From assembly GCF_900324465.2 (NCBI RefSeq), contig NC_046626.1, positions 9,398,459 through 9,462,458 on the forward strand: a stretch of 64,000 nucleotides of DNA, in the 5' to 3' direction. Every line of letters begins with the position of its first letter. Positions within the stretch are counted from its first letter, which is position 1. Positions 12,972 through 26,350 of the stretch are shown piece by piece. The notes beneath the pieces were generated by a model. That model saw only the letters and a program-made list of their open reading frames with translations, did not search any database and had not been told where the DNA came from. This stretch comes from Anabas testudineus. Lineage: Eukaryota > Chordata > Actinopteri > Anabantiformes > Anabantidae. Made by a program: the position numbers and the translations under genes.

Positions 12972-13913
12972 GCTGTCTTAAGTAATTCCTTTCAGTTTCA
13001 GTACTTATTAGCTGCAATCTATTAGTTTATTTGAATACTACATCATTATTAATGGTTGTGGTTAGGAGATGCAACCCTAAAAATATACACTTGGTGTACA
13101 TTTGGAAGAGCTTTACATTACTCTGTATTTCTTCACAAATCACAATTCACATCTCTATATTTCAATTTCTTAGAGAAAGTAAAGTCAAAGCTGAAACAAC
13201 ATATTTTAGCTTCATTTATAGGCTATGTTATAAATCTGTATATAATAATAAATCATTTTAGGACAGTGATACTAGTTGTATGTACCTGTATGTGTTTGGA
13301 GGTGGAGCAGTCGGGTATAAATTCAGACAGAAGAATTATATAGAGACTGCTGCGTTCATAGTTATACCGGGAAATCTGCTCACCTATAAACTAGCGGGTT
13401 TCTCAGTTCAGATTTTTTATGCCTCAAAAGGCAAGTCCAATGATTGTTTTAAAAAGTAATATTTTAAGTTTAAATTGGTATATTGAGTATATATATATAT
13501 ATGTGTGTGTTTGTGTGTGTGTGTATCTTATAAGATTCTAACAAAATAAGCAGAGTTCATGAGCTCTGTAAAATAACGCATTTAAGTTTAATTGATGAGA
13601 AATTAACTAATGTATTTGTATTTGTATAAAAACAAATGTATGCATAGCGTACGTACAATTCTGGTGACAGTCAACTTTTACTTGTATATCTATGTTCACG
13701 CTAAAACTAGGAATAAGTTGTCTAAAAATGTAGGTTAGTACAAGTTGGGTACTGCGATTTCCTTAGTTATGTAAATACAGCAGACGTCGTCGCTCAGTCG
13801 CTCAATGATGACGTCAGCCAAACAATACAGCGAAATCCTGCTTGGGAGATCGGTGTGGTAACAGAAGCAGTTTGTAAAACGCAAACAATAAAGATACGAT
13901 ACCAATAGCAGTC
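12972..13913 (+). promoter_or_regulatory. cdc34-sirt6 intergenic DNA with sirt6 promoter
   Basis: The left part is AT-rich with a compound (TA)n-(TG)n microsatellite at 13489-13525. The right end, upstream of the sirt6 ATG, holds a perfect CRE palindrome TGACGTCA at 13809-13816, about 100 bases before the start codon and next to a CpG-containing CGTCGTCGC stretch. This is the likely core promoter and 5' UTR; no TATA box is obvious. Confidence 0.5.
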
Positions 13914-16900
13914 ATGTCTGTGAATTATGCTGCTGGGCTCTCGCCATACGCAAACAAAGGTGTTTGCGGACTTCCCGAGGTAAAGATAACTCGTTATTTA
14001 GCTCTCTAAACAGCTAGCTATCAGGTTTGCCAGGAATATGTGTTTGTTGGTTTGTTCTTAGGATGTAACTTAGTGGTTGGATACGATTTAGATCATTTAA
14101 AGCAGGGATGGGCAACCCTGGACCTATCCCTGAAATCATAAGCTGGTAGATAACACCTTGGATGGGTGTGGAGTTGGGGAAGGCAAAGTGAACTGGTATC
14201 CTCCAGACTGTGCTCACCTGGTCCAGGTAATGAGCAGTGCGTAGGACTAGCTAGTTGGAAAACAAGCAGTGGCATTGAAAGGCCAGGGCTGCCCATCCCT
14301 GGATAGCTAATGTCTTGCAAACTGATGAGGGATGTTTGACCTGACGATAAAAAAAAACTAATAAAGCTAACAGAGTAACCTAAACTAGCCAGAATAGTTA
14401 ATCTCAGAGTTTGACAGTTTTAAAGACCCAATGCATACAGTGTTTTTTGATCTGATCACCTAATTTTAATAGTAGAAGATCAAGCACCTTATCATAAAAT
14501 AACAACAGCAAAGGTCACAATTGTTAATACCATCTTTTTCATGAAACCAATATACTTGTTTATTCTGGATAACTTCAAATGTCTCATTTGTCTTGTTTGC
14601 AAGTGTCTTGATCTTAGTTTATTCCTAAAGGCGTGTGAAATGGACAACAAATCCGGACTCCAAGTGCTCTTAAGTTTTTCCTCCAATACTACCTAGGGCC
14701 TCCTAAATGATAATAAACACTGTATGAAAGCAAATATTTCAGCTCTAAATTATTAATATAAAACACTGTAACAGTGTCTCTCAGCTGTTGTTGAACCTGC
14801 TGTACATTGTTGTCTGGCAGGTGTTTGATAGTCCAGAAGAAGTGAGGGCGAAGGTGGAGACCCTAGCTCAGCTGATAAAAGAATCGCAGTACATGGTTGT
14901 CCACTCTGGAGCTGGAATAAGCACCTCAGTAGGAATCCCTGACTTCAGGTGAGGCATAAAGTACAGATTTTTAAGAATATTATATACTGTTGGCATAAAG
15001 GAAATATCATACCTGATGAGCGATGAACATAAACAGCTGCCATTCAGTAGTAGTTTGCCTTTTTTTTGTTTTACAGTAACCATATGTAAAGCTTTGCTGA
15101 ATATTAATTTTTCCAGTTAGATTTGTATATCTGTCAGAGGTTGTTGTGAATGGCAAATTAAAAAATCTCATTGCATTCGACTTGTATTTCTGTTGTGTCA
15201 AACAAGTCAACATCTTTCTTTGCAGCACCCAATCGTAACATTTCCTGTTTTGAAAATACTATATATATATAATTATGCATACAATAAATAAGGGACGTTA
15301 GGGTGTTAATGTCTCAAAAAAGGCTGTTTTGATTCTTATTTTTTAATAAAGCTAAAATGTCAGAGATGTTCGATGTAAGTAGTTTTGGTGAATTAGTAGG
15401 GCAATGTAATAAAATGAATGATTTCCAAAAGTGCCTGATAGGTTAGGGCTGAGGCATGTGGGAGTCTTGAATTAGTTAGTTGATTATAATTATGACTTCT
15501 TACTTTTTAAAACACATAATAGTGGGGCTTGTTATTATTTTACAGATTTCCCATTGCAGGACAGTTGTTTAGTAAAATGACAATGAGGTATTTGACACAG
15601 AGGGGATTACCCTGTAGACAGCTTCTACCTTTATGTCACAATTCATTAAACAGAGAGATACTGTAATTGGATAAGCTGCATGACGTGGGAGTCAGAGTCA
15701 CTGTTTTGCCTAAAAATGTAATTCTTCCACTGTTTTGGTGGATCTAATGGGAATCACCAAATCTCATGCTTCTGCTGTAGTACCACTTTTTTAACAGGTG
15801 AGGGTGATATTTGCTTATTGCAAATCCAGCTCTTTGTAAAATCATTAACACACTGAGATAAATCACACCTCTCTCTGTTTTCTTCCATTATAGGGCATTA
15901 TAGGTTTCCTTGTAAATACAAAGTTTCCACAGAAAACCTAACTGTGACACATAAAATAGAGAGCTTAAATTGCTTCGCTCACTATGACACTAATAAATTC
16001 ACTCTTTCGTGGTTCATCTGGTGTGAGTGACAGATGTCAGAGGGTGAGTTCAGTTATACATGCCTGGGTATTTTAGCTCTGAAAACTCGACTAATTAATA
16101 ATTGACGGGTCTGCCCGTCAGTCAAGGAGAGCCAACCTTGAATAGCAATATCATTAGAGCCAAGGGTTTTATGTACACTTCTACACTCATTGAAATTATA
16201 TTCCCATTGCTGCTGCACAGACACATGCTTCAGTTGAGTAACAAATTCATCCCTTCAGTTTAATATTATTAACACCACAAGGTGAAGGTAACAGCAGTTC
16301 CATGGCTTTAATTTCCTGCAATCACAGTGATAGAAATGTAATTAATAACACACATGCATCTCTGCTAATGCTCGTATGTCTTTAAACTGGCTTTGACTGA
16401 GCACTGAATCATATTGGCGTTGAGAGCTGGGGCTGTATTATCCAGATCTAAAATGAGCGATGAGACTGTTGTGGCTGAGTTAAGGATTCCCTGGATGCGT
16501 TCCCTCGTCTGATGCATAAAGATAAGTTATGAATCCTCGAAAGAGCTTGGCAACTGTGAGGGTGTTAGACAGCACCAGTCTTGACATTAGCAATGAATTT
16601 CATTCCTCATTCAGATACCAAAAACTGGCTGATTAGTAAAAGAAGCAGAATGACTGAAGATTTGACGTAATTCCTCAGTCTGTTAGAAATATGTCAAAAT
16701 AGATTGTTATTTTTGTGAAATATTTGTAAAGTATTTCTGTAATATAACTCCTATTTGATTATTTGTTGCAATTTTTCTTGTACAATTTAATATTGGGACA
16801 GTCTTTGCATGTTCTTTTTTATTATTCATCCGTATGTTCAGTGGACGCAGACTTCCAACATTTGATAACTTGTCCGTTTAATACACAAATTTTGCAGAAC

Positions 16901-19900
16901 TCCTTTGCAAAAATCCTCCCATATGATCATTAAAATTCAATGTTTGGATACAAAACGAACACACCAGTTTCAAACACCTAGTATATCCACTCTCAGTGTA
17001 ATCATCTCTGTGTTTCAGGGGTCCAAAGGGCGTGTGGACATTAGAAGAAAAGGGTGAGTTACCCCACTTTGACACTACATTTGAAGATGCCCGGCCCAGC
17101 TTGACTCACATGGCTCTGCTGGGCCTGCAGAGGGCCGGGTACGTCAAGTATCTCATCAGCCAGAATGTGGATGGTCTCCATGTTCGATCAGGCTTCCCCA
17201 GGTACCTCCTCCCTGTTCCCTCAAGCATTTTACACACTCAATAGCTTAATCAAATCATTTGCCTATTTTCCTGTCTTGTTTCGTTGCAAATATGTTAGCA
17301 AGCAGTTCAACGATTAACACACCCAGCAAACAAAGAGCAAGTCCTTCTGATTAATGTTTTTTCCAGTATTTACTGTCCTTGTCTTGGCCTTTAAGAGCTC
17401 CTGAGAGTAATATCTGGCTTTTTAGATGCAAAACGCTCCAGTGTGATCACTAGCTACATTTGTTCCAGTTAAAAACAGATGTGCTCTGCTGCTAGAAACC
17501 AGGTTAATGTGAGTGGTGAGAGTGAACAGTGAAGTTGTGGGTTAGAAAACCGAAACAATGAGCTGAACAAAGTTAAAATACTACATATAAAGGATACAAA
17601 TTGCAGAGTTACTACATGCGACTATTGTTCACATTAAGCAGCATTAGTGGAGAGGAATGAAGTGACATGAGGTGTTTATTTAGAGTAAATGTCCTCAGCT
17701 CAACTTATTCAGAAAATGCAGTGATTTCCTTTATTTTTTGAAGAGGAAAGAACTTTGTTTAGTTTCATTTTGTTTCACCAACACAAATGTACCCCATTGT
17801 AAATTGCGTGACATCACCAAACTCTAATGCCAGTTTGCTTCATGTTGGGTTGTGACTCATTGTTTTGACTTAAAGCTGCTGCTTCGTGATAACAGCTGTA
17901 ACAGTGCCAGATATGAGTAATTCTTTAAACGCTGCTCATGTAAAGCTCATTATGATGGACAATATTTGGTCTCACTCTGGAATATCCAATCATATTGGAC
18001 TCACCCAAGGCCAAGAATCCAATTTTGGAACATACATCCACAGCATATTGGAAAACTCGCATTCCCTGGAAGCCATTTCTCTGCTCTCCCTCTACTCTCT
18101 GTCAGTTTGTTTTTGTAAAACAGGGCCAAACAGCGAAGTGGTAGTTCTCAGAGGAAATCATTGATACTGCAGACGAACTGGCAAAATAAACTGGTTGTCA
18201 CTAATCTGAGCAGGTGCCAGGCGGAGTATGGAAGGCGTTTACACAAGTGCTCAGAATATTTATCAGCGTGCGAGTCAAAGAAGAACTGAGTAAAAAGCTG
18301 TGTTGTAGAGTTCTGACATTAACTTTAACTTTGTAAACAGTAAGTATCATCTTTGTGACCTTCTCTCCATCTTCTCCATCTATTAGGGATATTTTATCAG
18401 AGCTTCATGGAAACATGTTTGTGGAGCAGTGTGAGAAGTGCGGCAGGTATGTCTCCACACACAGACCAGACACCCACAGTCTGATGATCACACACTTTGA
18501 TAATCCTCATCTTAACAAGCTCCTGCTTTCATTGAGTTGTTTACTTTGGGACCATTTTATTAAGTGCAACTTATAAACACAAAATGTTTGGTAAAACAAC
18601 AGAGCAAATACTGTCTGTGCTGCAGCACATACTGTACACTTTATAACACATGCAGACAACACGCATTAGTATGCACAGTGGTTGATGCCAGATGTTACGA
18701 GCATCTCAGATACCAGCACACCCCTGTGATTTTCACATTGTAGGTTTTATTGAGTCCTACGTGTGGATCTGATGCAGTGTGTGGGGCGTTTCTGTGCCAC
18801 AATAAGCACCTGTAGCGCAGCATTTTTGACCTGCAGCTGCAGAAAAACCACAACAAGGTTCCACCGCAGATGGCAAGAAGACAAAGCTATAATAGACATG
18901 TTCCCTAAGACTCAGGATCAGAAAATCAGCATTTCTTTCACACCTGTGTGAGTCAAAGTTTGGGTTAAACAGCAGCATGAATCTATGATTTATTCTGCCT
19001 TGTGTCAAAGGTAAAAGCCAGTGGTCTACAATGCTTGTTTTTCTTGCACATGAGGTATTGTAATACCGAGGCGCTTGTCTTTTGTTGATCACCATCTGCT
19101 CTTTTTCAAATGGAAACACCCTTTCTCACTTCGTTTTACCCCAGTGACCTGCACAATCTTCAGCTCTCACTGCCTTTGGGACAAAGTAAACCAGCAGGGT
19201 TGAAGAGCTGATATATGTTTAGACAACTCTGCACCAAGTCTACATTGGTTCTGGGTCCCTGAAATCCTTAGAGGGTTTTTTTCTTCAATCCCCTTCAGTC
19301 CCTTTTTTGAAAAGGTCAGGCAGTCTGGAGGCAAAAGACAGCTGGTCATTGTTCCTATATTGTGATGTTTTGTGTGTAAATTCATCTTGAGAAACAGGGA
19401 TTCATTGTTTTATAGGCAGTATGTCAGAGAAAAGGTGATCGGTGTAATGGGGCTGAAACCAACAGGACGATATTGTGATGTTGTTCGCTCCAGAGGACTC
19501 AGAGCTTGCAGGTAACACATGCATGAACTTGAATTTTGAAACTATGAGCAGTAAACCATCACAAGTGACATATTATATTATTAGTATCTGTTGTTTCCTA
19601 CAACAGAGGGAAGCTGATCAGCACTATACTGGACTGGGAAGATTCGCTTCCTGTCAGAGACCTGAATAAAGCGGACGAAGCCAGCAGGTGGTCCAGACAA
19701 AACTGCAGCAGATTTTGTTCCATTTTTACGTTGTGTTTTTGTCTCTGATTTATCTGTCTGTGGTTTGTTATTACAACATTTTGACTTTTGCGTTCTGTGT
19801 CAGCATCCCGACATGTAAATGACCCTTTATTTAAAAGCTTTTCTGGGGTTTTATGTATCTCGTGCCAATATTCAATCTTTCAGCTGCAAAAAGCTTTTAT

Positions 19901-20884
19901 TGTGTGTCAACACAACCGCAAGGTCAATTAGATAAATTAGCTTCACCTTTATCTAGGGTCTGTGACACACTATAACTATTATACTAACTATTATAATATT
20001 TTTATACAAACTGTGTTAATTTTTGAGTTGTGTTGTACTGAGGAAGTAAGGACATATCACATTTCCATCTACTTTAAATCACTGACTAATAATCGTAGCT
20101 CTGTTTTCCTCACACTAGCACTGGAAAAAACACAGGCAGTTAAAGCTGGTCAATCACAGTTTTGTCCACACAGTATCTCTGTAGCCACAATTACTCTGAC
20201 ACTATGAATTCCTTTTAATAACAGGTAAATAATAAAGATGAAGCTGTTGTTCATGTGGCACATTCTGTATTTCTCTACTGTCGGTACCCAGACGAGCAGA
20301 CCTGGCACTGACACTCGGCACGTCCTTGCAGATCAAACCCAGTGGAGACCTTCCGCTCCTAACCAAGCGCAATGGAGGCAAAGTTGTTATTGTCAACCTG
20401 CAGCCTACAAAGCATGTGAGTCTTGTCCACACACCACACACACATTTATGATTATGTGCATCGCCCACATATTTGTATTGCTGTTCACACATCAAATCAT
20501 AAATGATACATTTCTCTGGCATCTTAAGGTTTATTATTTCACAAGGTGTAATTTTCTGTCTTACAGGACAAGCATGCACACATTTGTATCCATAGTTATG
20601 TGGATGAGGTCATGAAACAGCTAATGGAGCTGCTGGGATTAGACATCCCAAAGTGGGAGGGTCCAACTGTCTGCGAGAGCTCCACACCCACCTCAGAGCA
20701 CAGTAATGATGTTAAACCGGGACATGATGATGCTGCAAAGAAGAAGGTGAAAAAGGACATCATTAAAGAGGAGAGGAAAAGAGAAGCAGCACTATTTACA
20801 CAGGAGGAGGGTGTTAAAGAGGAGCCCGTTTCAGTAAAGCGGGAGAGAGCAGACTCATCTGTGGGCATAAATGAAAACAAATAG
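13914..20884 (+). CDS. sirt6: Sirt6, NAD+-dependent nuclear deacylase / ADP-ribosyltransferase
   Basis: Sirt6 removes acetyl groups from histone H3 (K9, K18, K56) and long-chain acyl groups, acting in DNA repair, telomere upkeep and glycolysis control. Exons 13914-13979, 14821-14948, 17019-17201, 18387-18446, 19416-19511, 19607-19687, 20292-20415 and 20567-20884 give 351 aa (human 355). The NAD-binding GAGIS is at 52-56 and QNVD at 113-116. The catalytic His is His133 in ELHGNMF. The zinc cysteines are Cys141, Cys144, Cys166 and Cys177. Those His and Cys positions carry the same numbers as in human SIRT6, which supports the chosen start and exons. TLGTSLQI and [11 protein letters not shown] are the late Rossmann motifs. 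The C-terminal tail is Lys/Glu-rich and diverged, probably nuclear-targeting. Intron 1 carries a hAT-like MITE. Confidence 0.98.
14103..14301. mobile_element. hAT-like MITE, about 0.2 kb
   Basis: Terminal inverted repeats of 19 bases lie at 14103-14121 (CAGGGATGGGCAACCCTGG) and 14283-14301, matching at 18 of 19 positions. The CAG...CTG ends and size fit a non-autonomous hAT-type element common in fish. Flanking 8-base duplications are not recognisable, which suggests age. It lies in sirt6 intron 1. Confidence 0.65.
14949..17018 (+). other. sirt6 intron 2, no gene seen
   Basis: This 2.07-kb intron is AT-rich and lacks recognisable coding exons. A short perfect stem (TGACGGG / CCCGTCA with a 4-base loop) lies near 16103-16120. 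I see no transposon signature in it. Confidence 0.5.
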
Positions 20885-21171
20885 CCTCAAGTGTTTTGAG
20901 GCTCACAACAACTTTACAGCACAAACCGGTCCAGAGACAAACTTTATAACCAAGGGTGCTTGGTTTGATCAGTTCCACAGATGACAGAAGCAGGTGTCAT
21001 TAACACTTGATGGAGAAAAGGCTCTACTAGCACGTAGCCATTTTGTTATACATAGATTTCTTACACTTGCTTTACAGCAATGACAAGCAGTTACACGTCA
21101 AAGCTGAAGCCTGACAAACAGACCTCCTACCATAAGGTGCATGGAAATCTTTTCTTTTCAATTCTGATAAA

Positions 21172-21177
21172 AATAAA
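21172..21177 (+). terminator. poly(A) signal after sirt6
   Basis: AATAAA lies about 290 bases after the sirt6 stop, followed by an A run. A second AATAAA at 21347-21352 sits inside the long hairpin described separately, so alternative 3' ends are possible. Confidence 0.45.
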
Positions 21178-21340
21178 AAAAAAACTTAATCCTGTAAGAA
21201 GTTGTTTTACCAAGACTCAACCAGCATTGTGAACGTTACTCCTACCATAGTGTAGACATTACAAAGGGGATCTTTATGGATGATCAAACTTCTGTAATTT
21301 ATTAGAACCAGACCGGTCGAGATGAAATCTGGAGCACAAA

Positions 21341-21408
21341 GTTATAAATAAAGCTTTTAATAAGGTGTGTCATGTTGCTGCACCTTTATTAAAAGCTTTA
21401 TTTATAAC
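21341..21408. repeat. long near-perfect hairpin with AATAAA on both strands
   Basis: Arms 21341-21367 and 21381-21408 are reverse complements apart from one extra base, with a 13-base loop. The arm reads GTTATAAATAAAGCTTTTAA at its outer end. Pairing continues outward at lower identity (about 21 of 30 bases) to roughly 21311 and 21438. AATAAA occurs on the plus strand in the left arm and on the minus strand in the right arm. It could be the sirt6 3' end processing region, a fold-back element, or both. Confidence 0.85.
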
Positions 21409-22514
21409 CATATGCCCCAGATCTCATTCCTACAGGTCTCGCCTTTAAAGACACCTTAGTAAACCAGATTTTGTTTTTTATTTTTATAGTGTGTTGACTA
21501 AATGATTATACTTTTCAATTTCCCAAAAATGTCAAAAGGCTTTTCTCTTTGTACAAAAAATTAGTCCGTCTGGCGAGATTTGGAATTCATCTTGTTTTTG
21601 TCAATAGCACCTGCTGGTGACTGGCTGTAAATGGGCTATGTTCATACAGTTTTTAGCTAAATGTTTTTATCTCAGGAACCAAAGTACTCTGAAATATGTC
21701 CTATTTTTAACACTTGTTTTTGACAATAAACATAGTAACTTTGTGTTTTTACCTCCTGTGTGTTGTGGACTGAGAGTCAGCTGCGGGGAAATAATAGCAT
21801 GATTCTTTGTGTTTGCCATGAACCATCATTAACATCTGTGAGGTCAGCATCTACACATTTAGGTAGTTTAAAGATGTAATTATGCATCACCGTATTGTGT
21901 CTAAACGTCAAACCCACTTTCGCTCAATAACCAGTGTCAATGGGAAGAAGAGAGAAGAGAAGAGACTTGGTTCACCTTAATTGCACAGATGTTTGTATAA
22001 GTAGATGATTACCAAGGCCGATATGTTCTTTAGGCTTTGGCACATTCAATAGCCTACAAAATAATGCATTCTACATGTACTACAACTAATTTTTGTTTTT
22101 TTCCCTCCATATGAATTGACGTGCTGAAATAATATTGAATAAAATAAATCTGGATCATCATGTATAGGAAACAGCTGCAAATCAAACACATGCTTAGAGC
22201 CAAGTGCCTGGGCTGTGAATGAGTCATTACACAGTCCTCAGCACTATTCTTACTGCCTCCATTTCATATTTAATATATTATCTTTGTCTCAGTTGCCTCT
22301 ACACTATGGTGTTAATGAGCTACGTGTTTCCATATGTTCTAGATCTATAGTTAGTGTTGAGAGAAATACTTTTCCTAAGTTTGGGGTCACTTGGAAATTA
22401 TCTTTGTTTTCCATGAAATGATTTTGAATAAGAAATGTAGGAAAACTTCACCTCAGACTTGAATTTCTCTGTAACACTCCGTTTTTATTCTTTTTGCCTA
22501 TACTAATCTTTTCT

Positions 22515-23004
22515 TTTTAATGGCCAGTCTCTGTTATTGCCTATTCTTCGCAACTCTGCCCAGACGCCAGCCTCTCGGGGTTTCCTTTTTACTGTTGGCA
22601 TTGAGGCTGGTCTTCTGTGGGCACTATTTAATGAAGCTGCCATTTGAGGACCTGCAAGGCGTCGAATGTATTTGTCCGTTTGCTCAGTTGTGCACCGGGG
22701 CCTCCTACTCCTTTTTCTATTCTGGTTAGAGTCACTTTACACTGCCCTGTGGGAGCAAGGGACTCATATACAGCATTGATCTTCAGTTTCTTGGCAATTT
22801 CTCGCATGGAGTTGCCTTCATTTCTCAGAACAAGAATAGCTGATGATCATGACGTGTTTCACAGGAAAGCTTGTTTCTTGCAATCTGGATTCTGTGATTG
22901 CTGATGCACCAAACATTCAACTTGAAGGCCAGTTTCATTGCTTCTCTAATCAGCGGGCTTTTCAGCTGTGCTAAATTGATAAACTTGAATTGGTAAGCTC
23001 AGGC
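22515..23004 (-). mobile_element. Tc1-like transposon relic (N-terminal transposase part)
   Basis: On the minus strand this carries decayed sequence of the N-terminal, paired-type DNA-binding part of a fish Tc1-like transposase. The region around 22685-22735 encodes a degraded GGPGAQLSK-like hinge (compare GRPRCTT in intact relatives), and 22780-22830 corresponds to the helix-turn-helix (REIAKKLKI in relatives). The 3' untranslated part follows to about 23004. The C-terminal catalytic half is absent, so the copy is truncated. It belongs to a different subfamily from the 4925 and 25865 copies. Confidence 0.75.
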
Positions 23005-25864
23005 CAGTGGTTCCCAAATTTTCAGTTTGTGAAAAAAGTTGGAAAAAAACTTGTTTGATTTGTATGTGCTTGTATAAGTTAACCTAACCCTTATCCCTTA
23101 AAATACACAGCTCAAATTTTTAAATATTTTGTTCTAAACCAGTTAAACAATGTACATGAGTGAATATTTTCAACTTAGATACAATGTGTGATTTAATTGT
23201 TCCCTTGATTTCTTTAAGCAGTGTATTTGGTACATTTGCATGTGCACTCAACCTGTAGCAAAATCCTTAAAGTCATTTCTACAACTGTCTTCTTGATCCA
23301 CCGTCAGTCAGTTCAGTGTTTCAGATGTTTCAATGGGCGTCACTGGGATGGTTTTAAGCGAGACAGTGACAATAATGCATCGAGCCAACAAGATCATTCG
23401 TGTCAAAACCCTCTGGGACTGGGATTAGCTCTTAGAAATGAAATTGCACGACTTCATCTTCACATTCTGTTTTCTCAGCAGTGCTCATGATTGGACTGAC
23501 TTACTAACTTCGCATTGGGCGATCCAAACACTTTACGTCAGCAATAACATTTAAAGTGAACACTTGATATAAGATATCCAATTTAAGGAGATAAGCTTCT
23601 TCTCATCTTTGTCCGGTCTCAGTTTCACTGAACCGATTGCTATAGCCTTTGGATATTAGAGTGTACTCATACTCTTTTTGATAAGTTCATTAAACCAAAA
23701 AGAAAATCCTCATGTTCCGATGGAGGCAGCAGCAGATTGATATAATTGTCTTTCCAGCTTACGTCAAACTGAACAAAACAAATGCTCCAAACCTGAATTG
23801 TAGTTGCTGAAGCTTTGGAATGTGAAAAATCAAATCTTGCAGTGATTTTTTTGACTTTCTTGAAAGAACATGATGTCATCTGTCCTCATTTAAGACGTGA
23901 GCATCTTAATTGTAATGAGTCAAATGTCTCAACAGTAACGGCTGCATTCAGATTCATCCTCACAGTCCTTGATGAGATTATTCTCCAGAGAGAGACATGT
24001 TTTTGTTCTTTCTGTCCTGTGTTTAAGCATAAACAAAAATACCCTGACACTGCTGCAAGCAAATGTTTTTGAATTTACTTATGTTTGTTACCAAATTATC
24101 ACATCAAACTAAATCCAGAGGAGGCTTTTGAAGATCCCAGCTTCCAGGTGGGAATTTTGTATTAAATAATATCTTCACGATGAATCTCGATACAAGTTGA
24201 AAGATCGATGAGATGAGATGTGAGATTAGTAAAGCTAGTTGATCTTTAATAACTAGAGACCATTAGATGAAGTTAGGCTTCCAGCTGACACTTACCTCAG
24301 ACAAGCTACTAATATCAGGCATCAACAATTACATTTACCAACACCTACACGTCTCCTTAGGTGCACAACACAGGAAAGTCTCTCCAGTAATCCGGCAGCA
24401 CTTTTTCATATAAATGGGCTTTGAGACTATATTTCAACTACGGCACATGGACTTTATACAAATTAGTGTGCTGTGTTCTTTTGCAAATCAGCATTCAGGG
24501 GCCTCGTCTCTACTCTGAACTCCAGACAGCTGTGGTGAGTCCAGAAGGTCTCTCAAAGTGGAGAAATATTAATATATATTTATTAATATATAATATTATA
24601 TATATATACACTAGAATATAAAAACAGGCTTCTCTCCAGTGGTCACATTCAAGCTTTGCTGAGATGATAAAATATATCATATCTTTACTGTGTACATGAC
24701 ATTTCATCTCCACGTCTGACTGACTTTGACCCGTTTTGGCACCTTTTACAATTTATTAACAATTTATTAACAATCGCATTATAACAATCTTGAGCCTATA
24801 ATTGCTTTAAACCACTGACGCATAGACATCTATACATGGATGCATATGGACTCTCAGACATTAATTTTCTCAAGCGGTCCTCAGCAGTGGAGCTCGGTGA
24901 AGGTGCTCTCTGTTGTTTAAGATGAATGGCTGGGAGCAGGTAAGATTGCAACCCATTTCCCTGTCAGATGTTGCTCTGAAATAGAAATGGCTATCTAAAT
25001 GGATGTAATAGAACCGCTCTGTCATTTTGAGCTTAATGAGAAAAGAGTCAAATTATGAGGTGAGCTCATCTAAGAGAACACATTAAATGAGAGACAATGA
25101 CAGCGGATGTAACAGACAGAAGACGCATTCGCAGTTGGCAGTAAAATGATCGACAAATGCCATTTCAGAAATCCCACTTTGTTTTCCATTCACAGCTGGA
25201 AGATGAAGATCCGCTTGGTGACCCTCTGTTCTTTTAAGCAACATTAGAGCCTCCCATGCAGATTAATTACTACCAGAGTGGCACACAATAGAGGGACCGT
25301 GGCATAGTGTGTGTGTGTGTGTGTTTGGTATTTTCATGTCAGCCCCTGTCTGCAGGCAGGTGAAGATGTTTATCCATGTTCAGACTTTAAAGGTTGCCAA
25401 AAGGGCAAAAACGCGGAGAAGCTTTTGTGCAGCTGACTCATTTACCTCGTCTTCGTGGTTTTGTTGATGTTGTCACTGCGGGGAAGATTAACATGGTGGA
25501 GACGTCACTGAGCTCTTTTGTCCTCGTCGTTTATTTAAAGTCACAAAACAATTCACAGTGGAACAGCAAGGCAGACACGTACGGTTGACAGTTTCATGCT
25601 AGAGTCAAACACTGCCAACACGGAAAGACAAATATCCTAGAGTTAAATTTGAATGAAAGTGTTGTAGATTCTAGTGTCCTTACCGATTTAACAACAATAA
25701 CCCAAATAAATACTAAACACATCATTTATAATGAAATGTAATGATGTAACTCATTTTTGCCATGTGTGGGCGTTTGAGATGCAGGAAGTATCTAGGAAGT
25801 AGCTGGCCCCAACCAGCACATAATCCTGTGTATATTTATTGTTTTTATTCTACTGTTTTAATCA

Positions 25865-26350
25865 AAAATTAAAAACTGAAATACTGTAGAAGCTCATTTG
25901 ATAGTAATTATAGCTCTGAATCTTCTTGGGTAAATCTCTCACTTGGATTTTGGCATTTTATCCCGTTCTTCCCAGCAGATCCTCTCAAGCTCCGTCAGAT
26001 TGATGGAAGGTGTCTGCGTGTGGACTGCCATCTTCAGGTCTCTCCACAGATGTTTAATGAGGTTTTAAGTGTGGTGCTTGGCTAGGACACTCAAGGACAA
26101 TCAGAAACTTGTCCTTGAGCCTCTGCGATGTTGTTTTGGCTATTTGCTTTGGATCATGGCCATGTTGAAAGATGAACTGTTTCACCCATCTCACGTCTCA
26201 TACACTCTGGAGCAGGTTGTCTTCTCTCAGTTCTGATCTGTCTCCCTGTCCCTGCTGTTTAAAAGTCCCACCACACCATGATGCTGCCACCACCATGGTA
26301 TTAGCCAGATGATGAGCAGTGCCTGGTGTCCACTAGACATCGTGCTTGTA
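25865..26350 (-). mobile_element. Tc1-like transposon fragment (catalytic part)
   Basis: The antisense strand matches the C-terminal catalytic half of the fish Tc1-like transposase. Signatures include ATCCTCTCAAGCTCCGTCAG (25980-25999), TTCAGGTCTCTCCACAGATG (26034-26053) and ATGATGCTGCCACCACCATG (26278-26297), the last antisense to the HGGGSIM motif. Terminal repeats are not seen and the frame is disrupted. It resembles the 4925 copy's family. Confidence 0.8.
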
